Below are positions 1 through 8,579 of a DNA stretch of 64,000 bases, in pieces. Numbering within the stretch: position 1 is the stretch's first letter; every line of letters starts with the position of its first letter. The translations under genes were made by a program, and so were the position numbers. The notes beneath the pieces are model-generated. The model was given only the letters and a program-made list of their open reading frames with translations, was not told where the DNA came from and did no database searches. The DNA is from Acidovorax sp. Root219 (GTDB taxonomy: Bacteria; Pseudomonadota; Gammaproteobacteria; Burkholderiales; Burkholderiaceae_C), in the NCBI RefSeq assembly GCF_001428665.1, contig NZ_LMIJ01000023.1, positions 166,727 to 230,726 of the forward strand, read 5' to 3'.

Positions 1-37
1 GTTGGCACGCAGCAGAAGCAACCAAGAAGCCGAAACT

Positions 38-982
38 TCAATACCGCGTATGGCTCAACTCAGCAAACAGATCCCCATAGATCCGGTACCGGTTCTCGCT
101 GATCCCATCATCCGCAGGCCCGCGCTTGACCGCATCGATCACCCCACAGCCCGGCTCGTGCAGATGCGTGCAGTTGTAGAACTTGCAGTCCGTGGCGTGC
201 GCCGCTATGTCGGGCATGCAGGCTGCCAGCTGCATGGGTGCGATGTGGTGCAGGCCGAACTCCTGGAAGCCCGGCGAGTCGATCAGCGCTGTGGTGCGCT
301 CCTTGTCCATCCAGTACCAGTGCGTGCTGGTGGTGGTGTGCTTGCCGGAGTTCAGTGCCTGGGAGATCTCATTCGTGAGTACCGTGGCGCCGGGCACCAG
401 GAGGTTGATCAGGGTGCTCTTGCCCGAGCCTGACGGGCCTAGCACCAGTGTGATCTTGCCCTTGAGGTGCTCCATCAGCAGGGCCCGGTCCACGTCGCTC
501 GACAGGCGCAGCGACAGCGGCAGCACGCCGTAGTGCTTGCCTGAACCCATGTGGCGGTAGGGCAGCAGCCGCTCCCAGGCCCGTGCGAAGGGTTCGACCA
601 GATCGCTCTTGTTGAGCGCGATGATGGGTTGGATGCGCGCCGCCTCAGCCGCGATCAGTGCGCGCGAGAGCTGGCTTTCGGAGAACACCGGTTCCGCTGC
701 AATCAGGATCAGCACCTGGTCCAGATTGGCGGCAAACGACTTGGTGCGGATCTCGTCCTGGCGGTAGAACAGGTTGCGCCGCTCCTTGACCTTCTCGATG
801 GTGCCTTCCTCGCCCTGGCCGGGTGGGGGCGCCTGCCAGAGCACATGGTCGCCCACCACGGCCTGGCTCTTCTTGCCGCGAGGATGGCAGATGCGGCGCT
901 CGCCATCGGGGGTTTCGACCATGCAGTGGCGCCCGTGGCTGGCGACCACCGTGCCTTCCATGAGGGCGCTGCGCTCAGCCAT
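38..982 (-). CDS. rsgA: Ribosome small-subunit-dependent GTPase RsgA
   Basis: Circularly permuted GTPase that checks late 30S ribosomal subunit maturation. The 314-residue protein shows the family's permuted motif order: an N-terminal OB-fold, then G4 NKSD (residues 124-127), the P-loop GPSGSGKST (182-190) and G3 DSPG (235-238). The C-terminal zinc finger has C266, C271, H273 and C279. Length is typical and the gene is complete. It lies 12 nt downstream of the pterin dehydratase gene on the same strand and is probably the last gene of a three-gene operon with it and the M48 peptidase. The permuted motifs make the family assignment very secure. Confidence 0.96.
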   Translation of the reverse strand: MAERSALMEGTVVASHGRHCMVETPDGERRICHPRGKKSQAVVGDHVLWQAPPPGQGEEGTIEKVKERRNLFYRQDEIRTKSFAANLDQVLILIAAEPVFSESQLSRALIAAEAARIQPIIALNKSDLVEPFARAWERLLPYRHMGSGKHYGVLPLSLRLSSDVDRALLMEHLKGKITLVLGPSGSGKSTLINLLVPGATVLTNEISQALNSGKHTTTSTHWYWMDKERTTALIDSPGFQEFGLHHIAPMQLAACMPDIAAHATDCKFYNCTHLHEPGCGVIDAVKRGPADDGISENRYRIYGDLFAELSHTRY

Positions 983-994
983 GGTGTTGCGGCC

Positions 995-1345
995 TCATGA
1001 GGAAGTGACCAGTGCGTCGAAGCGCGTGGCGCATTCGAAGTCGGTGCTGGAGATGCCTTTCACGTCGTGCGTGTTCAGGCGCACCACGCAGCGGTTGTAG
1101 TGCACGGACAGGTCGGGGTGGTGGTCCTGTGCGTTGGCGATGAAGGCCACGGCATTCACGAACGAGATGGTCTCGTGGTAGTTGGCGAAGTGGTAGGTCT
1201 TCTCGATGGCCACGTTGGCGCCATCGCCGGTCAGGCTCCAGCCCTCCAGCTTGGCGAGCTGGGTGACCACTTCGGTCGCCGTCAGCGCGCGGCGCGTGAT
1301 GGCCGACCAGTCTTTTTTCTTGAGCATCGAGGAGGGGGCTGTCAT
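995..1345 (-). CDS. Pterin-4a-carbinolamine dehydratase (PhhB/PCD family)
   Basis: Small cytoplasmic enzyme that dehydrates 4a-hydroxytetrahydropterin, recycling the cofactor of aromatic amino-acid hydroxylases; some family members have other roles. The 116 residues carry the family core: a KTYHFANYHETISFV helix and the catalytic HHPD motif followed by LSVHYNRC. The ATG overlaps the stop of the upstream M48 peptidase gene by four bases (ATGA), indicating translational coupling. No phenylalanine hydroxylase gene is visible nearby, so the physiological partner is unknown. The family call is firm; the cellular role is inferred. Confidence 0.93.
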   Translation of the reverse strand: MTAPSSMLKKKDWSAITRRALTATEVVTQLAKLEGWSLTGDGANVAIEKTYHFANYHETISFVNAVAFIANAQDHHPDLSVHYNRCVVRLNTHDVKGISSTDFECATRFDALVTSS

Positions 1346-2652
1346 GGGGTCAGAGTCGGTGTGTGCATGCGTGCCAGCCGTTCGGTGGCAGGCGGGTGTG
1401 AATAGTAGAAACTCACGTAGAGCGGGTCGGGCGTCAGCGTGGAGGCGTTGTCCTCGTACAGCTTGAGCAGGGCCGAGGACAGATCCGCACCACTGGCCTG
1501 GGCGACGGCATAGGCGTCGGCCTGGAATTCATGGCGGCGCGATTGCCGTGCGAAGAGCGGGGAGATGAAGAAGGTGAACACCGGCACGGCCAGCATGAAC
1601 AGCAGCAGTGCCAGGGCATCGTTCGGGGCGGACGCCACACCCGCGTCGAGCGAGATGCTGGGCCGCACGCCCAGGCCCGTGTAGAACCACACCTGGTTGG
1701 AGAGCCAGCCCAGCAGCGCGAAGCCCGCCAGGCTCATGGCGAACAGGCCCACAATGCGCTGGATGATGTGGCGGTGCTTGAAGTGCCCCAGTTCATGGGC
1801 CAGCACGGCTTCCACCTCGCCGGGCGCGAGCTGGCGCAGCAGCGTGTCGTAGAACACCACCCGCTTGGCCGCGCCAAAGCCCGTGAAGTACGCGTTGGCG
1901 TGCGCGCTGCGGCGGCTGCCGTCCATCACGAACAGGCCCTTGGCCGAGAAGCCGCAGCGCTGCATGAGGGCGGTGACGCGTGCCTTGAGCGACTCGTCTT
2001 CGAGCGGCTGGAATTTATTGAACAGCGGGGCGATGAAGGTCGGGTAGACCACCATCAGCAGCAGGTTGAAGCCCATCCAGAAGCCCCAGGCCCACAGCCA
2101 CCACATCGGGCCGGCAGCCCCCATGAGCCACAGGATCAGCGCCGCGATGGGCAGCCCGATGAGGGCGCCCACCAGCAAACCCTTGAGCGCGTCGGCCAGC
2201 CACAGGCGCAGCGTCATCTTGTTGAAGCCAAAGCGCTCCTCCACCACGAAGGTCTGGTACAGCGAGAGCGGCAGGTCGATGAGCCCGCTGATGGCCGCGA
2301 ACGCCGCCAGCAGGGCGAGCTGCTGCCACATGCCGCCGCCCAGCACGGCGAGCAGGGCCTGGTTCAGGGCATCCAGGCCGCCAAGCAAGGTCCAGCCCAG
2401 CAGCACGGCGGCACCGAGTGCCATTTCCAGCAGCCCCAAGCGTGCCTTGGTGATGGTGTAGTCGGCCGCCTTCTGGTGCGCGGCCAGGGGGATGCGTTCG
2501 GCAAACGCCGCAGGCACGCTGGCACGGTGGCCTGCCACGTGGCGGATCTGCCGGCTGGCCAGCCAGAACTTGAGCGCCAGGCCGATGACCAGGGCCGCGG
2601 CAAAGGCCAGCGTGAGCAGCATCGAGGGGGAGAAGTCTTCTGTGTTCGGCAT
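1342..2652 (-). CDS. M48 family (Ste24/CAAX-type) membrane zinc metalloprotease
   Basis: Integral membrane protease of 436 residues. The N-terminal half holds several hydrophobic helices typical of the Ste24-type N-terminal domain. The catalytic zinc motif HELGH lies near residues 285-289 (context VLAHELGHFKH), and a later EFQADAYA segment supplies the third zinc-ligand Glu. Bacterial homologues are usually linked to membrane-protein quality control rather than prenyl-protein processing. It is the first gene of an operon with the pterin dehydratase and rsgA and diverges from orn, with under 40 bp between the two starts. A weak TAAACT -10-like element lies 9 nt before the ATG. Substrate unknown. 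Confidence 0.92.
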   Translation of the reverse strand: MPNTEDFSPSMLLTLAFAAALVIGLALKFWLASRQIRHVAGHRASVPAAFAERIPLAAHQKAADYTITKARLGLLEMALGAAVLLGWTLLGGLDALNQALLAVLGGGMWQQLALLAAFAAISGLIDLPLSLYQTFVVEERFGFNKMTLRLWLADALKGLLVGALIGLPIAALILWLMGAAGPMWWLWAWGFWMGFNLLLMVVYPTFIAPLFNKFQPLEDESLKARVTALMQRCGFSAKGLFVMDGSRRSAHANAYFTGFGAAKRVVFYDTLLRQLAPGEVEAVLAHELGHFKHRHIIQRIVGLFAMSLAGFALLGWLSNQVWFYTGLGVRPSISLDAGVASAPNDALALLLFMLAVPVFTFFISPLFARQSRRHEFQADAYAVAQASGADLSSALLKLYEDNASTLTPDPLYVSFYYSHPPATERLARMHTPTLTP

Positions 2653-2677
2653 GTACCGGGGAGTTTAGGGGATAGGA

Positions 2678-2683
2678 GACAAT
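2678..2683 (+). promoter_or_regulatory. -10 element (GACAAT) of a near-leaderless orn promoter
   Basis: GACAAT lies 7 nt upstream of the ATG at 2691, so transcription would start at or next to that codon. The same spacing is seen before uvrD, polA and the DUF2782 gene in this window. No convincing -35 hexamer is seen. The element overlaps the alternative in-frame ATG at 2682, which argues for the downstream start. Confidence 0.45.
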
Positions 2684-2690
2684 GCGCGCC

Positions 2691-3278
2691 ATGTCAGAAA
2701 CCAACAACCCCACCCCCGTAAAGCTCGCCAAATCGGACCAGAACCTGGTCTGGCTCGATTGCGAAATGACCGGCCTGGAGCCCGACACCGACCGCCTGCT
2801 GGAGATCGCCGTGGTCGTGACCGGCCCCACCCTGGAGCCCCGCGTCGAAGGCCCCGTGTTTGCGATCCACCAGTCGGACGAACTGCTCAATGGCATGGAT
2901 GCCTGGAACAAGGGCACCCACGGCCGCAGCGGCCTGATCGACAAGGTCAAGGCGTCCACCGTGACCGAGGCCGAGGCCGAGCAGCAGATCATCGCCTTCC
3001 TGGCCCAGTACGTGCCCAAGGGCAAGGCGCCCATGTGCGGCAACAGCATCGGGCAGGACCGGCGCTTTCTGGTGCGCTACATGCCCAAGCTGGAACAGTT
3101 CTTCCACTACCGCAACGTCGATGTGAGCACCCTCAAGGAACTGGCCAAGCGCTGGAAGCCCGAGGCCTACACCAGCTTCAAGAAGGCGCAAAAGCACACG
3201 GCCCTGGCCGATGTGCACGAATCCATCGACGAGCTCGCGCACTACCGCCAGCACCTGCTGTCGGTGGAGGTGAAGTAG
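2691..3278 (+). CDS. orn: Oligoribonuclease
   Basis: 3'-5' exoribonuclease that degrades 2-5 nt RNA oligomers, including pGpG, the linear breakdown product of c-di-GMP. The 195-residue protein has the DEDDh signature: D23 and E25 in WLDCEMTGL, a later Asp in SIGQDRRF, and His/Asp in HTALADVHE. An in-frame ATG three codons upstream (2682) is possible, but it sits inside the putative -10 element and only 2-3 nt from the AGGAGA run, so 2691 is preferred. Its pGpG-clearing activity is relevant because the window also encodes a diguanylate cyclase and c-di-GMP-dependent cellulose synthase, although orn is a general housekeeping gene. Confidence 0.96.
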   Translation: MSETNNPTPVKLAKSDQNLVWLDCEMTGLEPDTDRLLEIAVVVTGPTLEPRVEGPVFAIHQSDELLNGMDAWNKGTHGRSGLIDKVKASTVTEAEAEQQIIAFLAQYVPKGKAPMCGNSIGQDRRFLVRYMPKLEQFFHYRNVDVSTLKELAKRWKPEAYTSFKKAQKHTALADVHESIDELAHYRQHLLSVEVK

Positions 3279-3602
3279 ATCTCCTAGGCGCTCGGGTTCC
3301 CTTCCCGGTCATGGGAGGGGCCGTGCGGCTTGCAAGTTTTCGAAGTTGAGGGGTATTGCGGGGAAACCCTTAATCGTGCCATAATCGCTGGCTGCGCAGG
3401 AATACCTCGCAGATTGTGCATCTCCCCTCACACACCGGGCTTGCCAGCCGACTGTCCAAGACAGTGCAGGACTGGCGAATAACGCCCACCCGCCTTGACC
3501 TTCTGAGTCAGCGCAGGTTTCGTTTGATGGTTGATGTTTTTTAACCATTTAACGAAGCCAACCGTGGGCTCCGCCTGCGGCCGTCTTCGTGAGAGAAAAA
3601 TC
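3279..3602 (+). other. 324-bp intergenic region: promoter and leader of the DEAD-box helicase gene
   Basis: No gene was found here. It contains a plausible sigma70 promoter (TTGCGG at 3356-3361, 18-nt spacer, CATAAT at 3380-3385), which would leave an untranslated leader of about 210 nt. The last 90 bases are relatively AT-rich and end in a GAGAG ribosome-binding-like run. Long leaders are common on cold-induced RNA-helicase genes; whether this one regulates is inference. Confidence 0.4.
3356..3385 (+). promoter_or_regulatory. Putative sigma70 promoter of the DEAD-box helicase gene
   Basis: TTGCGG and CATAAT are separated by 18 nt. The -10 matches the consensus at five of six positions; the -35 keeps only TTG. 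No better pair was noticed between orn and the helicase start. Confidence 0.4.
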
Positions 3603-5528
3603 ATGACCGACACCTCCTTGGTGCAGGGCGAATTCGCGCCTGCCGACACTTCCTTTGCTGCCGACATTTCCGTGCAGTCCTCCCCCCTCGACGCCGTGGT
3701 GGAATCCGCCGCTGAAGCCGATGCCGCCGTGACCGCCGAACCCAATGGTTTCGTGGAACTGGGCCTGGCCCCTGAACTCGTGCAGGCCGTGGCCGACCTG
3801 GGCTACACCCAGCCCACCAGCGTGCAGCTCAAGGCCATTCCCCTGGCCATGGGCAGCGATGCCTCGAAGTTCATCGACCTGATGGTCTCCAGCCAGACCG
3901 GCTCGGGCAAGACCGCCGCCTTCCTGCTGCCCGTGCTGCACACGCTGATCAACCAGCAAGCCGCTGCCGAAGCCGAAGAACGCGCTGCCTTTGATCGTTC
4001 CGTGGCCGAAGCCGCCGAGCGTGGCGAACCTGCTCCCAAGCGCGCCAAGCGCAAGGACCCCACCAGCTCGCGCAACTTCAAGGCCGCCACTCCTGGCGCC
4101 CTGATCCTGTGCCCCACGCGTGAACTGGCGCAACAGGTGGCACACGACGCCATCGACCTGGTCAAGCATTGCCGTGGCCTGCGCGTTGCCAACGTGGTGG
4201 GCGGCATGCCTTACCAGTTGCAGATCGCCAAGCTGCAGAACGCCGACCTCGTGGTCGCCACCCCCGGCCGCCTGCTGGACCTGCAGCGCTCGATGCAGAT
4301 CAAGCTCGACAAGGTGCAATTCCTGGTCGTCGACGAAGCCGACCGCATGCTCGATCTGGGCTTCTCGGACGACCTGGCCGAACTGAACCAGCTGACCAGC
4401 CAGCGCAAGCAGACCATGATGTTCAGCGCCACGTTCGCGCCGCGCATCCAGCAACTGGCCATGCGCGTGATGCACGACGGCGGTTCGTCGGTGCAGAAGG
4501 TGACCATTGATTCTCCACAAGAGAAGCACGCCAACATCAAGCAGATGCTGTACTGGGCCGACAACGCCCAGCACAAGCGCAAGCTGCTGGACCACTGGCT
4601 GCGTGACACCACGATCAACCAGGCCATCGTTTTCGCCAGTACCCAGGTGGAGTGCGACGGCCTGGCCAACGACCTGCAACAAGAAGGCTTCTCGGCCGTG
4701 GCACTGCACGGTGCCCTGAGCCAGGGCCTGCGCAACCGCCGCCTGATGGCGCTGCGCGCCGGCCAGGTGCAGATCCTGGTGGCGACCGATGTGGCTGCCC
4801 GCGGCATCGACGTGCCCACGATCACCCACGTGTTCAACTTCGGCCTGCCCATGAAGGCAGAGGACTACACCCACCGCATCGGCCGTACCGGCCGTGCTGG
4901 CCGCGACGGCCTGGCTGTGACCTTCGCCGAGTTCCGCGATCGCCGCAAGATTTTCGACATCGAAAGCTACAGCCGCCAGCAGTTCAAATCGGAAGTGATC
5001 GCCGGCATGGAACCCACGCAGCGCTCGCCCCAGGCACCGCGCGGTGGCGACTTCGGCGGTGGCCGTGGTGCCCCAGGCCGTTCGTACGACAACCGTGAAA
5101 ACCCATCGCGCGGCCGCTTCAATGGCCCCGCACGTGGTAATGACCGCGGTGGCAACGACCGTGGCGGTTTCGGTGGTGGCTTTGGCGGCGGCTTTGCCGG
5201 CCGTGGCAGCGACAACCGCGGCGCCCCCCAGGGTGGCGGCCGTGAAGGTGGCTACCAGGGTGGCAACGGTGGCGGCGGCTACGGCGCTCCCCGTGAAGAC
5301 CGTGGCTTTGGTGGTGGCGCTCCCCGCCGCGATGCCGATGGCTATGGCCGCAAGCCAGGCTTTGGTGACGCGGGCCAGGGCCGCTTTGCCCCCCGTGCCG
5401 ACGCCGGTGCACCGCGTGGTGACTTTGCTCCCCGCAAGCCCGCATTCTCCAAGCCAGCCGGCGCTGGCGGCGCCAAGCCGTTCGTGGCCCACGACGCACG
5501 CAAGCGTCCTGCCCGTCCTGCACGCTGA
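3603..5528 (+). CDS. DEAD-box ATP-dependent RNA helicase with RGG-rich tail (RhlE/SrmB-like)
   Basis: RNA-remodelling ATPase of 641 residues. All core motifs are visible: a Q motif (YTQPTSVQLKAIP), motif I SQTGSGKT, PTRELA, TPGR, DEAD in VVDEADRML, SAT, VATDVAARGID and HRIGRTGRAG. An Ala/Glu-rich insertion of about 50 residues separates motifs I and Ia, and the last 180 residues are a Gly/Arg-rich, low-complexity RNA-binding tail. Reading could open at 3531, but ATG 3603 is preceded by GAGAG at good distance and begins the more natural N-terminus. A perfect terminator follows. Likely roles are ribosome assembly or mRNA decay at low temperature; the exact subfamily is uncertain. Confidence 0.93.
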   Translation: MTDTSLVQGEFAPADTSFAADISVQSSPLDAVVESAAEADAAVTAEPNGFVELGLAPELVQAVADLGYTQPTSVQLKAIPLAMGSDASKFIDLMVSSQTGSGKTAAFLLPVLHTLINQQAAAEAEERAAFDRSVAEAAERGEPAPKRAKRKDPTSSRNFKAATPGALILCPTRELAQQVAHDAIDLVKHCRGLRVANVVGGMPYQLQIAKLQNADLVVATPGRLLDLQRSMQIKLDKVQFLVVDEADRMLDLGFSDDLAELNQLTSQRKQTMMFSATFAPRIQQLAMRVMHDGGSSVQKVTIDSPQEKHANIKQMLYWADNAQHKRKLLDHWLRDTTINQAIVFASTQVECDGLANDLQQEGFSAVALHGALSQGLRNRRLMALRAGQVQILVATDVAARGIDVPTITHVFNFGLPMKAEDYTHRIGRTGRAGRDGLAVTFAEFRDRRKIFDIESYSRQQFKSEVIAGMEPTQRSPQAPRGGDFGGGRGAPGRSYDNRENPSRGRFNGPARGNDRGGNDRGGFGGGFGGGFAGRGSDNRGAPQGGGREGGYQGGNGGGGYGAPREDRGFGGGAPRRDADGYGRKPGFGDAGQGRFAPRADAGAPRGDFAPRKPAFSKPAGAGGAKPFVAHDARKRPARPAR

Positions 5529-5560
5529 TCACACAGACACCCTGGTCTGAAGGTCATGAA

Positions 5561-5592
5561 GGGCTGGCACCGCAAGGTGCCAGCCCTTTTTT
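5561..5592 (+). terminator. Rho-independent terminator of the DEAD-box helicase gene
   Basis: Perfect 11-bp GC-rich stem (GGGCTGGCACC with its complement), a GCAA tetraloop and a run of six T. Textbook intrinsic terminator 32 nt after the helicase stop codon. Confidence 0.93.
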
Positions 5593-5663
5593 GCGTCGGC
5601 AGATTGCACAGGCCCGGTTTTCCCTGGCCATGTCGTCAATAATTGCCCACGGAGGAAATTGTC

Positions 5664-7133
5664 GTGGTGTCATCTCTATCCTCGGGGGCCGACTACGAGC
5701 ACATGTTCGAGTTGACGCCCGTGTCGTTGTGGCTTGAGGACTTCAGCGAACTCAAGCAGCTGTTCGACGGCTGGCGCGCGCAAGGGGTGACCGATATCCG
5801 CGCGCACCTGTCCGAGGACCGGGCCCGCCTGCGCCAGTGCAGCGCATCGCTGCGCGTCCTGCAGGTCAACCGCCGCACACTCGAGCTGTTCTCTGCCAAC
5901 AGCCTGGAGCACCTGGTCGCCAACCTGGACAAGGTCTTTCGCGACGACCGGCACGACACCGCCGCGCACGAGCTGGCGCAGCTGTGGGACGGGCAGCTGG
6001 AGTTCTCCAACCAGACCGTGAACTACGCGCTCGATGGCCGGCGCCTGGACGTGCAGGTGCGTGCGCGCATCTTGCCCGGCCACGAGCACGACTGGAGCCG
6101 CGTGCTCGTTTCGCTCGAAGACAACACCGTGCAGTTCAACGATGCGCGCCGCATCCAGCGCAGCGAGCAGTACGCGCGCGACCTGTTCGAGCATTCGCCC
6201 GTGTCGCTGTGGGTCGAGGACTTCAGCGCGGTCAAGAACCTGCTCGATGGCGTGCGTGCCCAGGGCATCGGCGATTTCAAGACCTTCCTCAAGGTGCACC
6301 CGGACTTCGTGGCCCGCTGCATGCAGGAGATCCGCGTCATCGACGTGAACCAGCAGACCTTGCGCATGTTCGGTGCCTCCAGCAAGGAGATGCTGCTCAA
6401 CAGCATCGGCCGCGTGTTCCGTGGCGAGATGCACGAATCCTTTGGCGAACAACTGCAGGACCTGTGGGAGGGCAAGACCTTCCAGCAGCGCGAGGTGGTG
6501 AACTATTCGCTCTCGGGCGATGCGGTGAACATCCACATGCAGTTCTCGGTGCCCGACAGCCACCGGCACGACTGGGGCCTGGTGCTGCTGTCGCTGGTGG
6601 ACATCACCGCCCGCAAGAAGGCCGAAGCCTACCTCGAGTACCTGGGCAAGCACGACGTGCTGACCCAGTTGCGCAACCGCGCCTTCTATGCCGAAGAGCT
6701 CAACCGGCTCACGCGCAAGGGGCCCTGGCCGCTGTCCGTCATCGCCATCGACCTCAACGGCCTCAAGGTCGTCAACGATGAGCAGGGCCATGCGGCCGGT
6801 GACTCCATGCTGCGCCGCGTGGGCGAGGTGCTGGCCAAGGCCGTGGATGCCCCGGCCTGTGCGGCACGCATCGGTGGCGACGAGTTCACCGTGCTGCTGC
6901 CGGGCACCGACGAGCGCGGTGCCCTGGCATTGCAGGAGCGCATCATCTCCATGCTGGACCTGAACAACCAGTTCTACCCCGGCCAGCACCTGAGCCTGGC
7001 CATGGGTATTGCCAGCTGCCAGTCGGGCGATGCGGTGGAGGCGACCATCAACCGTGCCGACCAGGCCATGTACGCGGAAAAGAACCGCTACTACCAGCAA
7101 AAGAACATCGACCGCCGGCAACCGGGGTCGTGA
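5664..7133 (+). CDS. Diguanylate cyclase with two tandem PAS domains (PAS-PAS-GGDEF)
   Basis: Predicted soluble sensor enzyme that makes c-di-GMP from GTP. Two homologous PAS modules occupy roughly residues 10-155 and 175-320. Each repeats a PVSLW(L/V)EDFS start, an RAQG(V/I) segment, a VN(R/Q)(R/Q)TL strand and an HDW turn, showing internal duplication. The GGDEF domain follows, with DLNGLKVVND and an intact RIGGDEF active site. No RxxD inhibitory site lies at the usual five-residue spacing before GGDEF. GTG 5664 is chosen because GGAGG lies 8 nt upstream; a TTG at 5643 would add seven residues. No transmembrane segment is evident. The nearby cellulose operon has c-di-GMP effectors, so local coupling is plausible but unproven. 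Confidence 0.9.
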   Translation: MVSSLSSGADYEHMFELTPVSLWLEDFSELKQLFDGWRAQGVTDIRAHLSEDRARLRQCSASLRVLQVNRRTLELFSANSLEHLVANLDKVFRDDRHDTAAHELAQLWDGQLEFSNQTVNYALDGRRLDVQVRARILPGHEHDWSRVLVSLEDNTVQFNDARRIQRSEQYARDLFEHSPVSLWVEDFSAVKNLLDGVRAQGIGDFKTFLKVHPDFVARCMQEIRVIDVNQQTLRMFGASSKEMLLNSIGRVFRGEMHESFGEQLQDLWEGKTFQQREVVNYSLSGDAVNIHMQFSVPDSHRHDWGLVLLSLVDITARKKAEAYLEYLGKHDVLTQLRNRAFYAEELNRLTRKGPWPLSVIAIDLNGLKVVNDEQGHAAGDSMLRRVGEVLAKAVDAPACAARIGGDEFTVLLPGTDERGALALQERIISMLDLNNQFYPGQHLSLAMGIASCQSGDAVEATINRADQAMYAEKNRYYQQKNIDRRQPGS

Positions 7134-7157
7134 TGCCGGAGCCGGTGCCGGGGCGGG

Positions 7158-8390
7158 TCAGAGATTGACGGGCATGCGGCCGATGTCGGGCCAGCGGTGG
7201 TGCAGGTAGATCCAGGCCAGCATGCCGATGCCCATCATCAGCAAGGATGACAGGGCCAGCCAAATGGTCGAATGCATCACCAGCGGGGCGATCACGCCCG
7301 CCACCAGCCCGTTGGCCGTGGAACCCACGAAGGCCTGCATCGATGAGGCCATGCCCCGCCGCTCGGGGTACAGGTCCAGCACCAGCAGGGTCACCACCGG
7401 CACCATGAGGGCCCAGCCAAAGGCAAACACCGCAATCGGCAGCAGTGCCCACCAGGCATGCGGTGGGAACAGCAGGTTGGCCGCCAGGTTCAGCAGCGCC
7501 ACCGTGAACATGATCAGAAAGCCGTGGCGGATCTGCCGCTTGGGTGGAATGCGCCCGGCCAGGCGCCCGCTGAGCCACGCTCCGCCCATGATGCCCGAGA
7601 TGGTAAGGATGAAGAACCAGAAGAACTGCGTGGGTGCCAGCGACAGGTGATCCCCCAGGAAGGCGGGCGCCGACAGCACGTACAGGAACATGCCATTGAA
7701 GGGCACACCGCTGGCCAGCGCCAGCAGCACAAAACGCGCGCTCGAACCCAGCTGCACGTAGCCCTGCATCAGGTGGCGCACGTTGAAGGGCTGGCGCTGC
7801 TCGATGTGCAGCGTCTCGGGCAGCAGCCGGTAGTTGGCCGTCCACAGCACCACGCCCACCAGGGTCAGGAACCAGAAGATGCTGTGCCAGCCGGTGTGCA
7901 CGAACAGCCAGCCACCGACGATGGGCGCGATGGCCGGGGCCACGCCGAAATAGATCGTGACCTGGCTCATCACCTTCTGCGCCTGGGCGGGCGGGAACAT
8001 GTCGCGGATCACCGCCCGCGAGACCACGATGCCCGCGCCCGTGGACAGGCCTTGCAGCGCACGGAACACCACCAATTGCCCGATGGTCTGCGACAGCGCG
8101 CAGCCCGCCGATGCCAGCGTGAACACCGCAATGCCCCAGAGGATCACCGGCCGGCGGCCGAAGCTGTCGGCCAGCGCACCATGGAACAGGCTCATGAAGG
8201 CAAAGCCGAACAGGTAGGCCGACAGCGTCTGCTGCATCTCCACCGGCGTGGCACCCAGCGCCGCCGCGATACCCGAAAACGCCGGGATGTAGGTGTCGAT
8301 GGAGAACGGCCCCAGCATGCCCAGAACCGCCAGCAGCACCGCCAGGGCCCAACGGGGTGCTTTCCAGAGCAGATGGGCTTGTGGATTCAT
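7158..8390 (-). CDS. Bcr/CflA-family MFS multidrug efflux transporter
   Basis: Inner-membrane proton-driven drug exporter of 410 residues with about 12 hydrophobic segments. Family features include the FSIDTYIPAF motif in helix 1 and the loop 2-3 motif GALADSFGRRPVILWG. The start is ATG 8390 (MNPQAHLL); reading stays open upstream without an obvious ribosome-binding site, so the exact start is uncertain. The gene runs in the same direction as the cellulose operon 190 bp upstream of it and converges with the diguanylate cyclase gene. It is not an expected part of a cellulose system and is probably independent. Substrate unknown. Confidence 0.9.
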   Translation of the reverse strand: MNPQAHLLWKAPRWALAVLLAVLGMLGPFSIDTYIPAFSGIAAALGATPVEMQQTLSAYLFGFAFMSLFHGALADSFGRRPVILWGIAVFTLASAGCALSQTIGQLVVFRALQGLSTGAGIVVSRAVIRDMFPPAQAQKVMSQVTIYFGVAPAIAPIVGGWLFVHTGWHSIFWFLTLVGVVLWTANYRLLPETLHIEQRQPFNVRHLMQGYVQLGSSARFVLLALASGVPFNGMFLYVLSAPAFLGDHLSLAPTQFFWFFILTISGIMGGAWLSGRLAGRIPPKRQIRHGFLIMFTVALLNLAANLLFPPHAWWALLPIAVFAFGWALMVPVVTLLVLDLYPERRGMASSMQAFVGSTANGLVAGVIAPLVMHSTIWLALSSLLMMGIGMLAWIYLHHRWPDIGRMPVNL

Positions 8391-8579
8391 GCGGGAGGAG
8401 CCGGGAGTTCGTGAGGGGTGCGCCGCAGGCGGGCAGGAAAGAGGCCCGACGCTTGGCGGGCTCTCCGACCGATTATGCGGGAAGCGGCGGCCTGCGGCAC
8501 AGTGCCAGCGCAATCCCTGCACCAGATTGGGGCTGTCCGGCCGGCACCCAGGCGCAAAGCGCCCCAGGGCACCGATGTA

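Noticed and set aside
5040-5440. Repetitive GGC/GGT stretches resembling a short tandem-repeat or CRISPR-like array
   Set aside because: They encode the RGG tail of the helicase; units are irregular with no constant repeat and no unique spacers.
3549-5492. 647-codon minus-strand frame opposite the DEAD-box helicase
   Set aside because: Low-complexity Gly/Ala/His sequence mirroring the RGG-rich coding strand; no start context.
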